Below, piece by piece: positions 52,322 through 60,071 of a stretch of DNA of 64,000 nt. Below the pieces are notes generated by a model. The model had not been told where the DNA came from and made no database searches. It saw only the letters and a list, made by a program, of their open reading frames with translations. Source of the DNA: Microbacterium paludicola (lineage in GTDB: Bacteria; Actinomycetota; Actinomycetes; Actinomycetales; Microbacteriaceae); the NCBI RefSeq assembly GCF_015235415.1, contig NZ_JADGLL010000013.1, positions 1 through 64,000 on the forward strand, in the 5' to 3' direction. The number at the start of each line of letters is the position of its first letter. The stretch's first letter is position 1. The position numbers and the translations under genes were made by a program.

Positions 52322-52447
52322 CTCGCACGCTCGCGCCGGCGCTGGCGCGCCGGACACTCGCGAGCGAGGGCGCTGTCGCTTCGCTCCATCGCCGGCAGCG
52401 CTTCGCGCTGCGGGGCCCCATCCGGGGCACGCTCGCTTCGCTCGCAC
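52322..52447. repeat. dispersed hairpin-rich intergenic repeat, copy B
   Basis: Same order of blocks as copy A at 14315: CTCGCACGCTCGCGCC, GCCGGACACTCGCGAGCGAG, TCCATCGCCGGCAGCGCTTC, GCGCTGCGGGGCC and CACGCTCGCTTCGCTCGCAC. Differences are a few compensatory changes in the inner hairpins (GGCGCTGGCGCGCC, GGGGCCCCATCCGGGGC), which keep the folding. Confidence 0.8.
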
Positions 52448-52591
52448 GGGTTCGCTCCGTTCGCTCGCGCGCGGCTGGCACGCTCGCGACGGCGCTGAGG
52501 ACCTCAGGCAACAATACTGACCGATCGGTCGCTTTGTGCTGGCTCCGCGGTCGCGCGTGGTGTAGCGTCGCATCCGGATCGCCCGATTCCG

Positions 52592-52621
52592 TATGCGAAC
52601 AGGGTGTTCCATATGCGAACA
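52592..52621. promoter_or_regulatory. IclR-type operator upstream of the MHS transporter gene
   Basis: The block reads TATGCGAACAG, then GGTGTTCC, then ATATGCGAACA. It includes the dyad TGTTC-CATATGC-GAACA (52605-52621) and a second half-site GCGAACA before it. It is 26/30 identical to 56013-56042 upstream of mobA. It ends 71 bases before the transporter start. Confidence 0.75.
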
Positions 52622-52692
52622 GCCCGTTCGCGGAGTCCTTCCCTCGAACCGGCGCGACGATGCGCCGCATGCCTTTGACCAAGGGAGGTCAG

Positions 52693-54075
52693 ATGTCATC
52701 CCGAGACGCAGCCCCCGGCACGCTCACCCCCACCGGCACCATCGCCAGTCCCGTCGACCGTCGTCGCGTGGTCGTCGCCACCGTCGTCGGCACCACCGTC
52801 GAGTGGTACGACTTCTTCACCTACGCCTTCGCCGCCAGCTCGGTCTTCGCGGTGCTGTTCTTCCAGCCGGCAGGCGAGTCTCTCGCCCCGATCTGGTCGA
52901 CGATCACGATCGGCGTGAGCTTCCTGTTCCGCCCGCTCGGGGCGTTCCTCGCCGGGCACTTCGGCGACAAGATCGGCCGCCGGCCGATGCTGGTCGCGAC
53001 GCTCATCCTGATGGGCGGCGCGACGATGCTCGTCGGCATGCTTCCGACGTACGCCGCGATCGGCGTCGCGGCCCCGATCATGCTCGTGTTCCTCCGCATC
53101 CTGCAGGGCCTGTCGGCCGGCGGCGAGTGGGGCGGCGCGGTGCTTATGGCCGTCGAGCACGCGCCCAAGAACCGCCGCGGTCTGTACGGCGCGATGCCGC
53201 AGATCGGCGTGCCGATCGGCCTGCTGCTCGCCAGCGCCGTGGTCGGCGTCATGCGCCTCATCACCCCCGACCAGGAGAGCTTCCTCGCCTGGGGCTGGCG
53301 CGTGCCCTTCCTGCTGAGCTTCGTGCTGATCTTCGTCGGCTACTGGGTGCGTCGGCGGGTCGAGGAGAGCCCGGTGTTCGAGGAGATCGCCGAGCGTCGC
53401 GAGCAGGCGAAGATCCCGGTCGTGCGCCTCTTCGCCCGGTACGCGCCGCTTGTGCTCCTCGCGGCCTTCGTGTTCGTCGGCAACAACGCGGTCGGCTACA
53501 TGACCACCGGCGGCTTCATCCAGAACTACGCGAGCAACCCCGACGGTCCGCTCGCGCTGAACCCCGCCGCCGTGCAGTGGGCGATCGTCGCCTCGGCCGT
53601 CGCCTGGCTCGTGACGACCCTCGCCGCGGGCATCCTGTCCGACCGCTTCGGCCGGCGCACGGTCTACATCGGCGGCTGGATCGTGCTGGCCCTCACGGTC
53701 GTCGCGCTGTTCCCGCTGGTCAACACCGGCACGATCGGCGGGCTGACCGCGGGTGTCGTGCTGCTCGGCCTCGGTCTCGGCCTGACCTACGGCGCGCAGT
53801 CGTCCTGGTACTCGGAGCTGTTCCCCGCCTCCGTGCGCTTCTCGGGCGTCTCGATCGCCTACGCGATCGGCTCGATCTTCGGCGGCGCGTTCGCCCCCAC
53901 GATCGCCACGGCGATCCTCGGGTCGACGGGCTCCACCACGGGCATCACCTGGTACCTCCTCGGCACCGTCGCGGTGTCGATGCTCGGCACGCTGCTGCTG
54001 CGTGACCGCAAGGGGATCGACCTCTCGCCGGCGAACGAGGCGAACCAGGAGAAGCGCATCTACATCTGGAAGTGA
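52693..54075 (+). CDS. MFS transporter, MHS family, probable aromatic acid:H+ symporter
   Basis: A 460-residue, 12-helix transporter. TTVEWYDFFTYAFAAS, HFGDKIGRRPMLV and LQGLSAGGEWGGAVLMAVEHAP are MHS signatures. The start was set at MSSRDAAPG, behind a strong GGGAGGT. It shares an operator block with mobA and lies in the same module as an IclR regulator, so 3-hydroxybenzoate or a related acid is the likely substrate (inference). It is a paralogue of the transporter at 27261. Confidence 0.9.
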   Translation: MSSRDAAPGTLTPTGTIASPVDRRRVVVATVVGTTVEWYDFFTYAFAASSVFAVLFFQPAGESLAPIWSTITIGVSFLFRPLGAFLAGHFGDKIGRRPMLVATLILMGGATMLVGMLPTYAAIGVAAPIMLVFLRILQGLSAGGEWGGAVLMAVEHAPKNRRGLYGAMPQIGVPIGLLLASAVVGVMRLITPDQESFLAWGWRVPFLLSFVLIFVGYWVRRRVEESPVFEEIAERREQAKIPVVRLFARYAPLVLLAAFVFVGNNAVGYMTTGGFIQNYASNPDGPLALNPAAVQWAIVASAVAWLVTTLAAGILSDRFGRRTVYIGGWIVLALTVVALFPLVNTGTIGGLTAGVVLLGLGLGLTYGAQSSWYSELFPASVRFSGVSIAYAIGSIFGGAFAPTIATAILGSTGSTTGITWYLLGTVAVSMLGTLLLRDRKGIDLSPANEANQEKRIYIWK

Positions 54076-54113
54076 CGGCGGGGGCGCCTCCGCGCTCGCG
54101 CAGTGCTCCACGT

Positions 54114-54149
54114 GAAGGCCGCCCCGGCTGCTCTGCCGGGGCGGCCTTC
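54114..54149. terminator. bidirectional intrinsic terminator
   Basis: GAAGGCCGCCCCGGC and GCCGGGGCGGCCTTC form a perfect 15-bp stem with a TGCTCT loop between the convergent transporter and TPP-enzyme genes. Confidence 0.85.
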
Positions 54150-54160
54150 TCGTGCGCGGG

Positions 54161-55807
54161 TCAGCTGTTGAAGCGGATGACCTCGTGCTGGTACGGGGCG
54201 ATGACCGATCCGGAGATGCGGAGGTCGAGGACGAGGAACGGGCGCGTCGCGACGGGCTCGGCCGCCCACGCAGCGAGCCGGTCGAGGTCGGCGAGGCGCT
54301 CGACGACGACGCCCTCGGCGCCCGCGGCGCGACCGAGCGCGGCGAAGTCGACCTGAGGGATCCGCATGGGCCCCTCGTGAAGGCCCTTGAGACCGTAGAG
54401 GTTCACCTCGGCGCCGTAGGCGGCGTCGTTCCAGACAACGGCGAGGCCGCGACCGGCCGCGCTGCGCACGGCGGTCTCGAGGTCGGCGAGCGCCATCAGC
54501 CCGCCGCCGTCGCCCGTGGTCAGGACGATCGCGGCGTCCGGGTCCGCCTGGGCCGCGCCAGCGACGCTCGGCCAGCCGAGCCCGATCGACTGGAACGCCG
54601 TGCCGATCATGATCATCCGGCCCGGCGATGCCACCGGCCAGAACATGTTCGCCCAGGCGATGAAGTGCCCGCCGTCGCTCACCACCACCCGGTTCTCGGG
54701 CAGCAGCTCGCCGATGCGGGCCGCGGCGGCACGCGGATCGAGGCGGCCGTCGGGGGCGAACTCGCCCTCGACGACCTGGCGGCGCAGGGCCGCCACGTCG
54801 AGACCGTCGCGCCACGTCGCCGTCGCGTGCGCGGCCGCGACCTCGTCCGCGAGCAGTTCGGCGACGACGCGCGCGTCGCCGCGGACGTACTCGCCCACGC
54901 GAGGGTGCGTGGCGGTCGGGGCGATGTCGACCTGGATGAGCCGCGCCTCCGGGGCGAGCAGCTCGCCGAAGCGCATCGTGAAGGGGCTGAGGCTCGCGCC
55001 GATCGCGACGACGACGTCCGCGGTGCGGATGAGCTCCATCGCCGCGGGCGCGCCGAAGCCGCCGGTGACGCCGAGGTCGTGGGCGTGATCCGGGAACACT
55101 CCCCGTCCGAGTGCGGTGGTGGCCGTCACAGCCCCCGCCGCGTCCGCGAGGCGCCCGAGCGCGTCGCCGGCTCCGGCGAGCCAGGCGCCGCGCCCGGCGA
55201 GCAGAACGGGCCGCTCGGCGCCGGCGAGGGCGAGTGCCGCGCGGCGGATCGCCGCCCGGCCGTCGGGCGTCGGGGCGATCGGCCGGGGGAGGCGCGGCTC
55301 GGGCAGGTCCGGGACGGGACCCGCCTCGAGCGTCGGGGTGTCGTAGGGAAGCGCGAGCACAACGGGGGTGCGGTTGGCGAGCGCGTGCTCGATCGCGATG
55401 ACCGTAGTGGCCGCCGCGTCGAGGCGGCCGACCGTATAGGTGCGCACTCCCACGGCCGAGGCGAGCGCGATCTGATCCACGTCCCAGGGGCGCGGTCCCG
55501 CGGTCGGCTGGTCGCCGACGACGAGCACCAGCGGGATGCGGGCCTGGGCCGACTCCGCCAGTGCCGTGAGCGTGTTGGTGAACCCGGCGCCGTAGGTGGT
55601 GCTCGCCGCGGCGATCCGGCCGGAGACGCGGAAGTGCGCGTCGGCGGCGACGACGGCGCCGGCCTCATGCCGCACGGCGGTGTAGGCGGTGCCGGTGTCG
55701 CGCAGCAGGGCGTCGAGGAAGTAGGCGTTGCCGTTGCCCATCAGACCGAACACCTGGTCGATGTGGCGGGAGAGGGCGGCGGCGACATGCGCGGAGACAG
55801 ACGGCAT
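54161..55807 (-). CDS. thiamine pyrophosphate-dependent enzyme (decarboxylase/acetolactate synthase-like)
   Basis: A 548-residue three-domain TPP enzyme. TAVRHEAGAVVAADAHFR holds the Glu that activates TPP (near residue 51), the central domain has VVAIGASLSPFTMRFGE, and the C-terminal TPP motif is GDGGGLMALADLET...NDAAYG. Such proteins include acetolactate synthase, benzoylformate decarboxylase and phenylpyruvate decarboxylase. The lack of a regulatory small subunit and the neighbourhood of mobA favour a 2-oxo acid decarboxylase acting on an aromatic acid, but the substrate cannot be read from the sequence. Confidence 0.8.
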   Translation of the reverse strand: MPSVSAHVAAALSRHIDQVFGLMGNGNAYFLDALLRDTGTAYTAVRHEAGAVVAADAHFRVSGRIAAASTTYGAGFTNTLTALAESAQARIPLVLVVGDQPTAGPRPWDVDQIALASAVGVRTYTVGRLDAAATTVIAIEHALANRTPVVLALPYDTPTLEAGPVPDLPEPRLPRPIAPTPDGRAAIRRAALALAGAERPVLLAGRGAWLAGAGDALGRLADAAGAVTATTALGRGVFPDHAHDLGVTGGFGAPAAMELIRTADVVVAIGASLSPFTMRFGELLAPEARLIQVDIAPTATHPRVGEYVRGDARVVAELLADEVAAAHATATWRDGLDVAALRRQVVEGEFAPDGRLDPRAAAARIGELLPENRVVVSDGGHFIAWANMFWPVASPGRMIMIGTAFQSIGLGWPSVAGAAQADPDAAIVLTTGDGGGLMALADLETAVRSAAGRGLAVVWNDAAYGAEVNLYGLKGLHEGPMRIPQVDFAALGRAAGAEGVVVERLADLDRLAAWAAEPVATRPFLVLDLRISGSVIAPYQHEVIRFNS

Positions 55808-56012
55808 CGGATGCCTTTCGAGACGGGGTGGACGAGCCGGCAGGCGCCGTGCGTGCGGCACCGGGTCAGATACTCCGTATGTGTCTCGCCGCCGTCATCG
55901 GCAGTGCTTCGTGCCCCTTTTTCGAGCACCGGCCTCAACATCGTCGGCCGGACGGGCACGATCCTAATCGGTTGCGGTCGTCCTTAGGCATTCGTAGACT
56001 TTCCGTGATCGA

Positions 56013-56042
56013 TAAGCGAACAGCGTGTTCGATATGCGATCA
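56013..56042. promoter_or_regulatory. IclR-type operator upstream of mobA
   Basis: TAAGCGAACAG, CGTGTTCG, ATATGCGATCA; 26 of 30 bases match the block at 52592. It contains the dyad TGTTC-GATATGC-GATCA. It ends 53 bases before the mobA GTG and lies in the divergent gap with the TPP-enzyme gene, so both could be controlled. The rest of 55808-56094 shows no coding sequence. Confidence 0.75.
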
Positions 56043-56094
56043 CGGGCGTTACCCGCGACGACGCGGGCGCAGGGCGAGGATCGAGGGAGATCGC

Positions 56095-58014
56095 GTGCAG
56101 TTCCACCACCACGGCTACGTGTCCGGCGACCCGCGCGTGCAGCCGGCCGAGGGCATCGGGCTCGACCGCTCGCCGGAGCTTCCCGACGAGATGGACGTCC
56201 TGATCGTCGGCGCGGGGCCCGCGGGCATGATCGCCGCGGCGCAGCTCGCGCAGTTCCCCGGCATCTCCACGCGCCTGATCGATCGGCGTCCCGGGCGGCT
56301 CGCGGTGGGACAGGCCGACGGCATCCAGGCGCGCAGCGTCGAGACGTTCCAGGCGTTCGGCTTCGCGAACCGGATCACCGAGGAGGCGTACCGCATCACC
56401 GAGATGTGCTTCTGGAAGCCCGACCCGGAGAACCCGCAGAACATCGTCCGCTCCGCCCGCACCCCGGATGATCCGCACGGGATGAGCGAGTTCCCCCACC
56501 TGATCGTGAACCAGGCGCGTGTGCTCGACTACTTCGCCGAGTACGCGCGGAACGCCCCCGGACGCCTCGAGCCCGACTGGGGCTGGGAGTTCGTGACGCT
56601 GCGGGTGGAGGACGAGGGCGACCACCCGGTGGTCGCCACGCTGCGCCGCGCAGAGGGCGCGGGCGCATCGGCCGGCGTGGCGGAGGGCGAGGAGCGCACC
56701 GTCCGCGCCAGGTACGCGATCGGCGCCGACGGGGCGCGCAGCCGGGTGCGCGAGGCGATCGGCCGCAAGCTCGTCGGCGACCAGGCCTTCCACGCGTGGG
56801 GCGTCATGGATGTGCTCGCCGAGACCGACTTCCCCGACATCCGCACCAAGTGCGCCATCCAGTCGCACGACGGCGGCAGCATCCTGCACATCCCCCGCGA
56901 GGGAAACCACCTGTTCCGGATGTACGTCGACCTCGGCGAGGTGCCGCCCGACGACAACGGCCGCGTGCGCCAGACCACGCAGGAGGAGGTCGAGGCGCGG
57001 GCGAACCGCATCCTTCACCCCTACACGCTCACCGTGAAGAACGTCGCCTGGCGCAGCGTCTACGAGGTCGGCCACCGCGTCACCGACAAGTTCGACGACG
57101 TGCCGGCCGGTGAGGACGGGGCTCGCACGCCCCGCGTGTTCATCGCCGGCGACGCGTGCCACACGCACAGCGCGAAGGCCGGCCAGGGGATGAACGTGTC
57201 GATGCAGGACGGCTGGAACATCGCCTGGAAGCTTGCGCACGTGCTCGAGGGGCGGGCGCCCGAGGCGCTGCTCGACACCTACTCGGCCGAGCGCCAGCAG
57301 GTGGCAGTGAATCTGATCGAGTTCGACAAGCAGTGGTCGACGCTCATGGCCGCGAAGCCCGAGGAGATGGAGGATCCGTCGGCGCTCGAGGACTTCTACA
57401 TGAAGACCATCGAGTTCCCGGCGGGATTTATGACGCAGTACGGGCCGTCGATGATCATGGGGACGGATGCGCATCCGCAGCTCGCGGGGGGGTTCCCGGT
57501 CGGCAAGCGCTTCAAGTCGCACCCGGTCGTGCGGGTATGCGACGCGAACCCGCAGCACCTCGGCCACCACCACCGGGCGGACGGCCGCTGGCGGATCTAC
57601 GTGTTCGCGGACGCGGCGGCGCCGGGCGAGGCCTCGCGCACGACGGATCTCGCCGAGTGGCTCGCGTCGTCGCCGGACTCCCCGGTCGTCGCCTTCACGC
57701 CGGAGGGTGCCGACGTCGACGCGTGGTTCGACGTCAAGGTCGTGTACCAGCAGGACCACACGCGGGTCGAGACGAACGACGTGCCGAGGCTCTTCCTGCC
57801 GAAGGTCGGTCCCTTCCAGATCGTCGACTACGAGAAGGTGTACGCGGCGGATCCCGCCGACGACATCTTCGAGGCGCGCGAGATCAGCCGCGACGGGGCG
57901 ATCGTCGTCGTGCGGCCCGACCACTACGTGGCGCAGGTGCTGCCGCTCGACGCGATCGACGAGCTCGCCGCGTTCTTCTCGGGGGTGTTCGCGGCGCAGC
58001 GGGCTGCCGTCTGA
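56095..58014 (+). CDS. mobA: 3-hydroxybenzoate 4-monooxygenase (MobA-like)
   Basis: A 639-residue FAD-dependent aromatic hydroxylase of the phenol-hydroxylase fold, the same length as MobA of Comamonas testosteroni. DVLIVGAGPAGMIAAAQLAQF binds FAD (quoted DVLIVGAGPAGMIAA), GQADGIQARSVETFQAF, FPHLIVNQARVLDYF and FIAGDACHTHSAKAGQGMN run closely with MobA, and a thioredoxin-like C-terminal domain follows (about 440-639). It should convert 3-hydroxybenzoate to protocatechuate with NADPH and O2. GTG start after GAGGGAGA. An IclR-type operator lies 53 bases upstream. Confidence 0.9.
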   Translation: MQFHHHGYVSGDPRVQPAEGIGLDRSPELPDEMDVLIVGAGPAGMIAAAQLAQFPGISTRLIDRRPGRLAVGQADGIQARSVETFQAFGFANRITEEAYRITEMCFWKPDPENPQNIVRSARTPDDPHGMSEFPHLIVNQARVLDYFAEYARNAPGRLEPDWGWEFVTLRVEDEGDHPVVATLRRAEGAGASAGVAEGEERTVRARYAIGADGARSRVREAIGRKLVGDQAFHAWGVMDVLAETDFPDIRTKCAIQSHDGGSILHIPREGNHLFRMYVDLGEVPPDDNGRVRQTTQEEVEARANRILHPYTLTVKNVAWRSVYEVGHRVTDKFDDVPAGEDGARTPRVFIAGDACHTHSAKAGQGMNVSMQDGWNIAWKLAHVLEGRAPEALLDTYSAERQQVAVNLIEFDKQWSTLMAAKPEEMEDPSALEDFYMKTIEFPAGFMTQYGPSMIMGTDAHPQLAGGFPVGKRFKSHPVVRVCDANPQHLGHHHRADGRWRIYVFADAAAPGEASRTTDLAEWLASSPDSPVVAFTPEGADVDAWFDVKVVYQQDHTRVETNDVPRLFLPKVGPFQIVDYEKVYAADPADDIFEAREISRDGAIVVVRPDHYVAQVLPLDAIDELAAFFSGVFAAQRAAV

Positions 58015-58047
58015 GGCGCGCGTCGGAAGGCGTGCCTGACGCCGGCC

Positions 58048-58788
58048 CTACGCCCCGAAGGCGCGGGCGATGCCGGCGGCGGCGGCGTGCAGCCGCTCGG
58101 CCAGTTCGGGCTCGGGGCGGGTGAGTGAGACGTGGATCGCCGCGACGGCGGCGAGCGGCTGACCCGGCAGCACAAGCGGCACGGCGACGGACCAGAGGGA
58201 TGCCACGACCTCGTCGTGGCTCGTCGCGTAGCCCCGCTCCCGGCTGAGCTCGATCTCCTCGCGCAGCTCGGGCGACGCATCCCGCGGCCACGCGGTGTCG
58301 GGAAGCTCCATCAGCAGGGCCTTGCCGGGTGCGCCGCGCGTGATCGGATGCCGGTGGCCTGGCTGGTACGACACGGCGACCGTCCGGCGCGGGGGAGTGC
58401 TCACGACCGTGATCCCCTCATCCGACTCCAGCAGCACGAGCAGGCAGGTCATGCCGAGATCGTCGGCCGCCTCGGCGAGCTCGGGAAGCGCTGCCTGCTG
58501 CAGGTCGCGCGAGACGCTCGCCGCGAGCGCCGCGAGGCCCGCGCCCAGCGAGACGAGGCCAGAGCCACCACGCGAGACGAGCCCGTGGTCCTCGAGCGTG
58601 CGCAGCAGTCGGTAGGCGACCGAGCGGTGCACCCCGAGGGAGGCCGCGAGCTCGTCGATCGACATCGCGCGGTCGGCCGCCGCGAGCACCTCCAGCAGGC
58701 GGATGCCGCGGCTCAGCGTCTGCGATCCGGCCTGCGCGCCCGAGTGGGAGGCGGCGGATCCGGCGGATGTCTCGGTCGGCGTGGCCAC
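58048..58788 (-). CDS. IclR-family transcriptional regulator
   Basis: A 246-residue IclR protein: winged HTH (about 23-85; SIDELAASLGVHRSVAYRLLRTL) and C-terminal effector domain (about 100-245; VSYQPGHRHPITRGAPGKALL, then SRERGYATSHDEVV). GTG start. It is convergent with mobA (33-base gap) and has a TTCGAT-T-ATCGAA dyad 24 bases upstream, so it probably autoregulates. PcaR/PobR-type IclR proteins control protocatechuate and hydroxybenzoate genes, in line with its place here. Confidence 0.9.
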   Translation of the reverse strand: MATPTETSAGSAASHSGAQAGSQTLSRGIRLLEVLAAADRAMSIDELAASLGVHRSVAYRLLRTLEDHGLVSRGGSGLVSLGAGLAALAASVSRDLQQAALPELAEAADDLGMTCLLVLLESDEGITVVSTPPRRTVAVSYQPGHRHPITRGAPGKALLMELPDTAWPRDASPELREEIELSRERGYATSHDEVVASLWSVAVPLVLPGQPLAAVAAIHVSLTRPEPELAERLHAAAAGIARAFGA

Positions 58789-58811
58789 GTGCTCGATCCT
58801 ATGCCGCGGCG

Positions 58812-58824
58812 TTCGATTATCGAA
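58812..58824. promoter_or_regulatory. palindrome upstream of iclR (candidate autoregulatory operator)
   Basis: TTCGAT-T-ATCGAA is a perfect 6-1-6 dyad within GTTCGATTATCGAATGG. It resembles the GTTCGAT-AATCGC sites of PcaR/PobR-type IclR proteins and shares the GTTCGAT half with the block at 56013. Confidence 0.6.
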
Positions 58825-58852
58825 TGGCCCGGACCGCCGGCGGCCCCAGAAA

Positions 58853-58906
58853 CAGAGGATCCCGCCGGATCCGGGGCATGCGCCACGGACCCGGCGGGAT
58901 CCTCTG
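58853..58906 (-). terminator. intrinsic terminator of the PTS-mannitol operon
   Basis: CAGAGGATCCCGCCGGATCCG pairs with CGGACCCGGCGGGATCCTCTG (one mismatch), loop about 12 bases, beginning 14 bases past the mtlD stop. (Arms given in shortened form: CAGAGGATCCCGCCGG / CCGGCGGGATCCTCTG.). Confidence 0.8.
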
Positions 58907-58919
58907 CTGTCTTCGCGAC

Positions 58920-60068
58920 CTACGCCGCCTGCGCGCGCTCCACGACCTGCGCGATCCGGGCGAACAGGGGGTGCTCGGGCTCGAGGCCCGTCACCTGCGC
59001 CGTGAAGGCCGCGGCGTCGAGCTCGCGCAGCAGGCGCTGCAGGTCGACCGACTGCTCGTCCTCGGGATCGTCGAACGCGAGGAGGGCGCCGACCGCGGCG
59101 AGGAGGCCGTCCACCGGCAGGTCGCGCTCGACGGCCTCCGCCGCCGGGCCGACGAAGCGCTCGTGGCGCGACAGCTTGCGCAGCGGCTGGCGCCCGACGC
59201 GCCACACGGTGTCGGGAAGGGCCGGGTTGCGGAAGCGGCCGAGGATCGTCGCCCGGTACTGCGCGAGATCCGCCGGGTCGAACCCGTGCTTCGCGGCCAG
59301 CAGCGCCGAGGTCTCCTCGAGCGCCGCCGCGACGCCGTCGGCCACGGCCGTGTCGGCGAGTGCGTCGGAGATCTTCTCGAGGCCCGCGCGCGCACCGAGG
59401 TAGGCCGCCGTCGCGTGACCCGTGTTCACCGTGAAGAGCTTGCGCTCGATGTACGGCGCGAGGTCGTCCACGAAGTGGGCACCGGGGATCGACGGCGGGG
59501 TGTCGCCGAACGGCGGCCGCTCGATGGCCCACTCGAAGAACGGCTCGACGGTCACGTCGATGCCGTGACCCTCGGGCTGGCCGGGAACGATCCGATCCAC
59601 CGCCGTGTTGGCGAACACGGCCCGGCCGGCGAGGGCATCCCAGCCCTCGCCCGCCGAGTCCTGCATGTGCTGGCGCAGCGTGTCGGTCGCGCCGATCGCG
59701 TTCTCGCACGCCATCACCTGCAGGGGAGCGGCATCCGGATCCCGCCGCGCGAGACCCGCGACGATGTGCGGCGCGATGAAGCGCAGCACCGTCGGGCCGA
59801 CGGCGGTGGTGACGACGTCTGCCGTCGCCACCTCCGCCGCCACCGCATCCGGATCGGCCGCGCTGTCGATCGCGCGGAAGCCGGTCACCACACGATCGCG
59901 GCCCCCCTCACCGACCTCGTGAACGGTGTACTCGTCTGCCGCGTTGATCGCGTCGACGAGCGCCGTCGCGACGTCCGAGAACACCACCTCATACCCGCCC
60001 TCATGAAGCAGGAGCCCAACAAAACCGCGTCCGATGTTGCCCGCTCCGAAGTGGACCGCTTTCGCCAT
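58920..60068 (-). CDS. mtlD: mannitol-1-phosphate 5-dehydrogenase
   Basis: A 382-residue NAD-dependent long-chain dehydrogenase making fructose 6-phosphate from mannitol 1-phosphate. [20 protein letters not shown] is the NAD site, NTAVDRIVP and [16 protein letters not shown] (with the catalytic Lys) are family motifs. It follows mtlA by 3 bases and ends the operon. Confidence 0.95.
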   Translation of the reverse strand: MAKAVHFGAGNIGRGFVGLLLHEGGYEVVFSDVATALVDAINAADEYTVHEVGEGGRDRVVTGFRAIDSAADPDAVAAEVATADVVTTAVGPTVLRFIAPHIVAGLARRDPDAAPLQVMACENAIGATDTLRQHMQDSAGEGWDALAGRAVFANTAVDRIVPGQPEGHGIDVTVEPFFEWAIERPPFGDTPPSIPGAHFVDDLAPYIERKLFTVNTGHATAAYLGARAGLEKISDALADTAVADGVAAALEETSALLAAKHGFDPADLAQYRATILGRFRNPALPDTVWRVGRQPLRKLSRHERFVGPAAEAVERDLPVDGLLAAVGALLAFDDPEDEQSVDLQRLLRELDAAAFTAQVTGLEPEHPLFARIAQVVERAQAA

Positions 60069-60071
60069 GGA

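Larger units (their letters stand above)
52312..52692. other. 381-base non-coding gap between add and the MHS transporter gene
   Basis: It contains the second full copy of the hairpin-rich dispersed repeat (52322-52447), which may terminate the nucleoside operon, then GC-rich CTCGC/GCGAG hairpins, and from about 52500 an AT-richer promoter stretch with the 30-base operator-like block at 52592. Confidence 0.7.

Noticed and set aside
52569..52692. N-terminal extension of the MHS transporter (upstream ATG/GTG)
   Set aside because: It would translate the operator region, and the internal ATG at 52693 has a much stronger ribosome-binding site and matches the family start.
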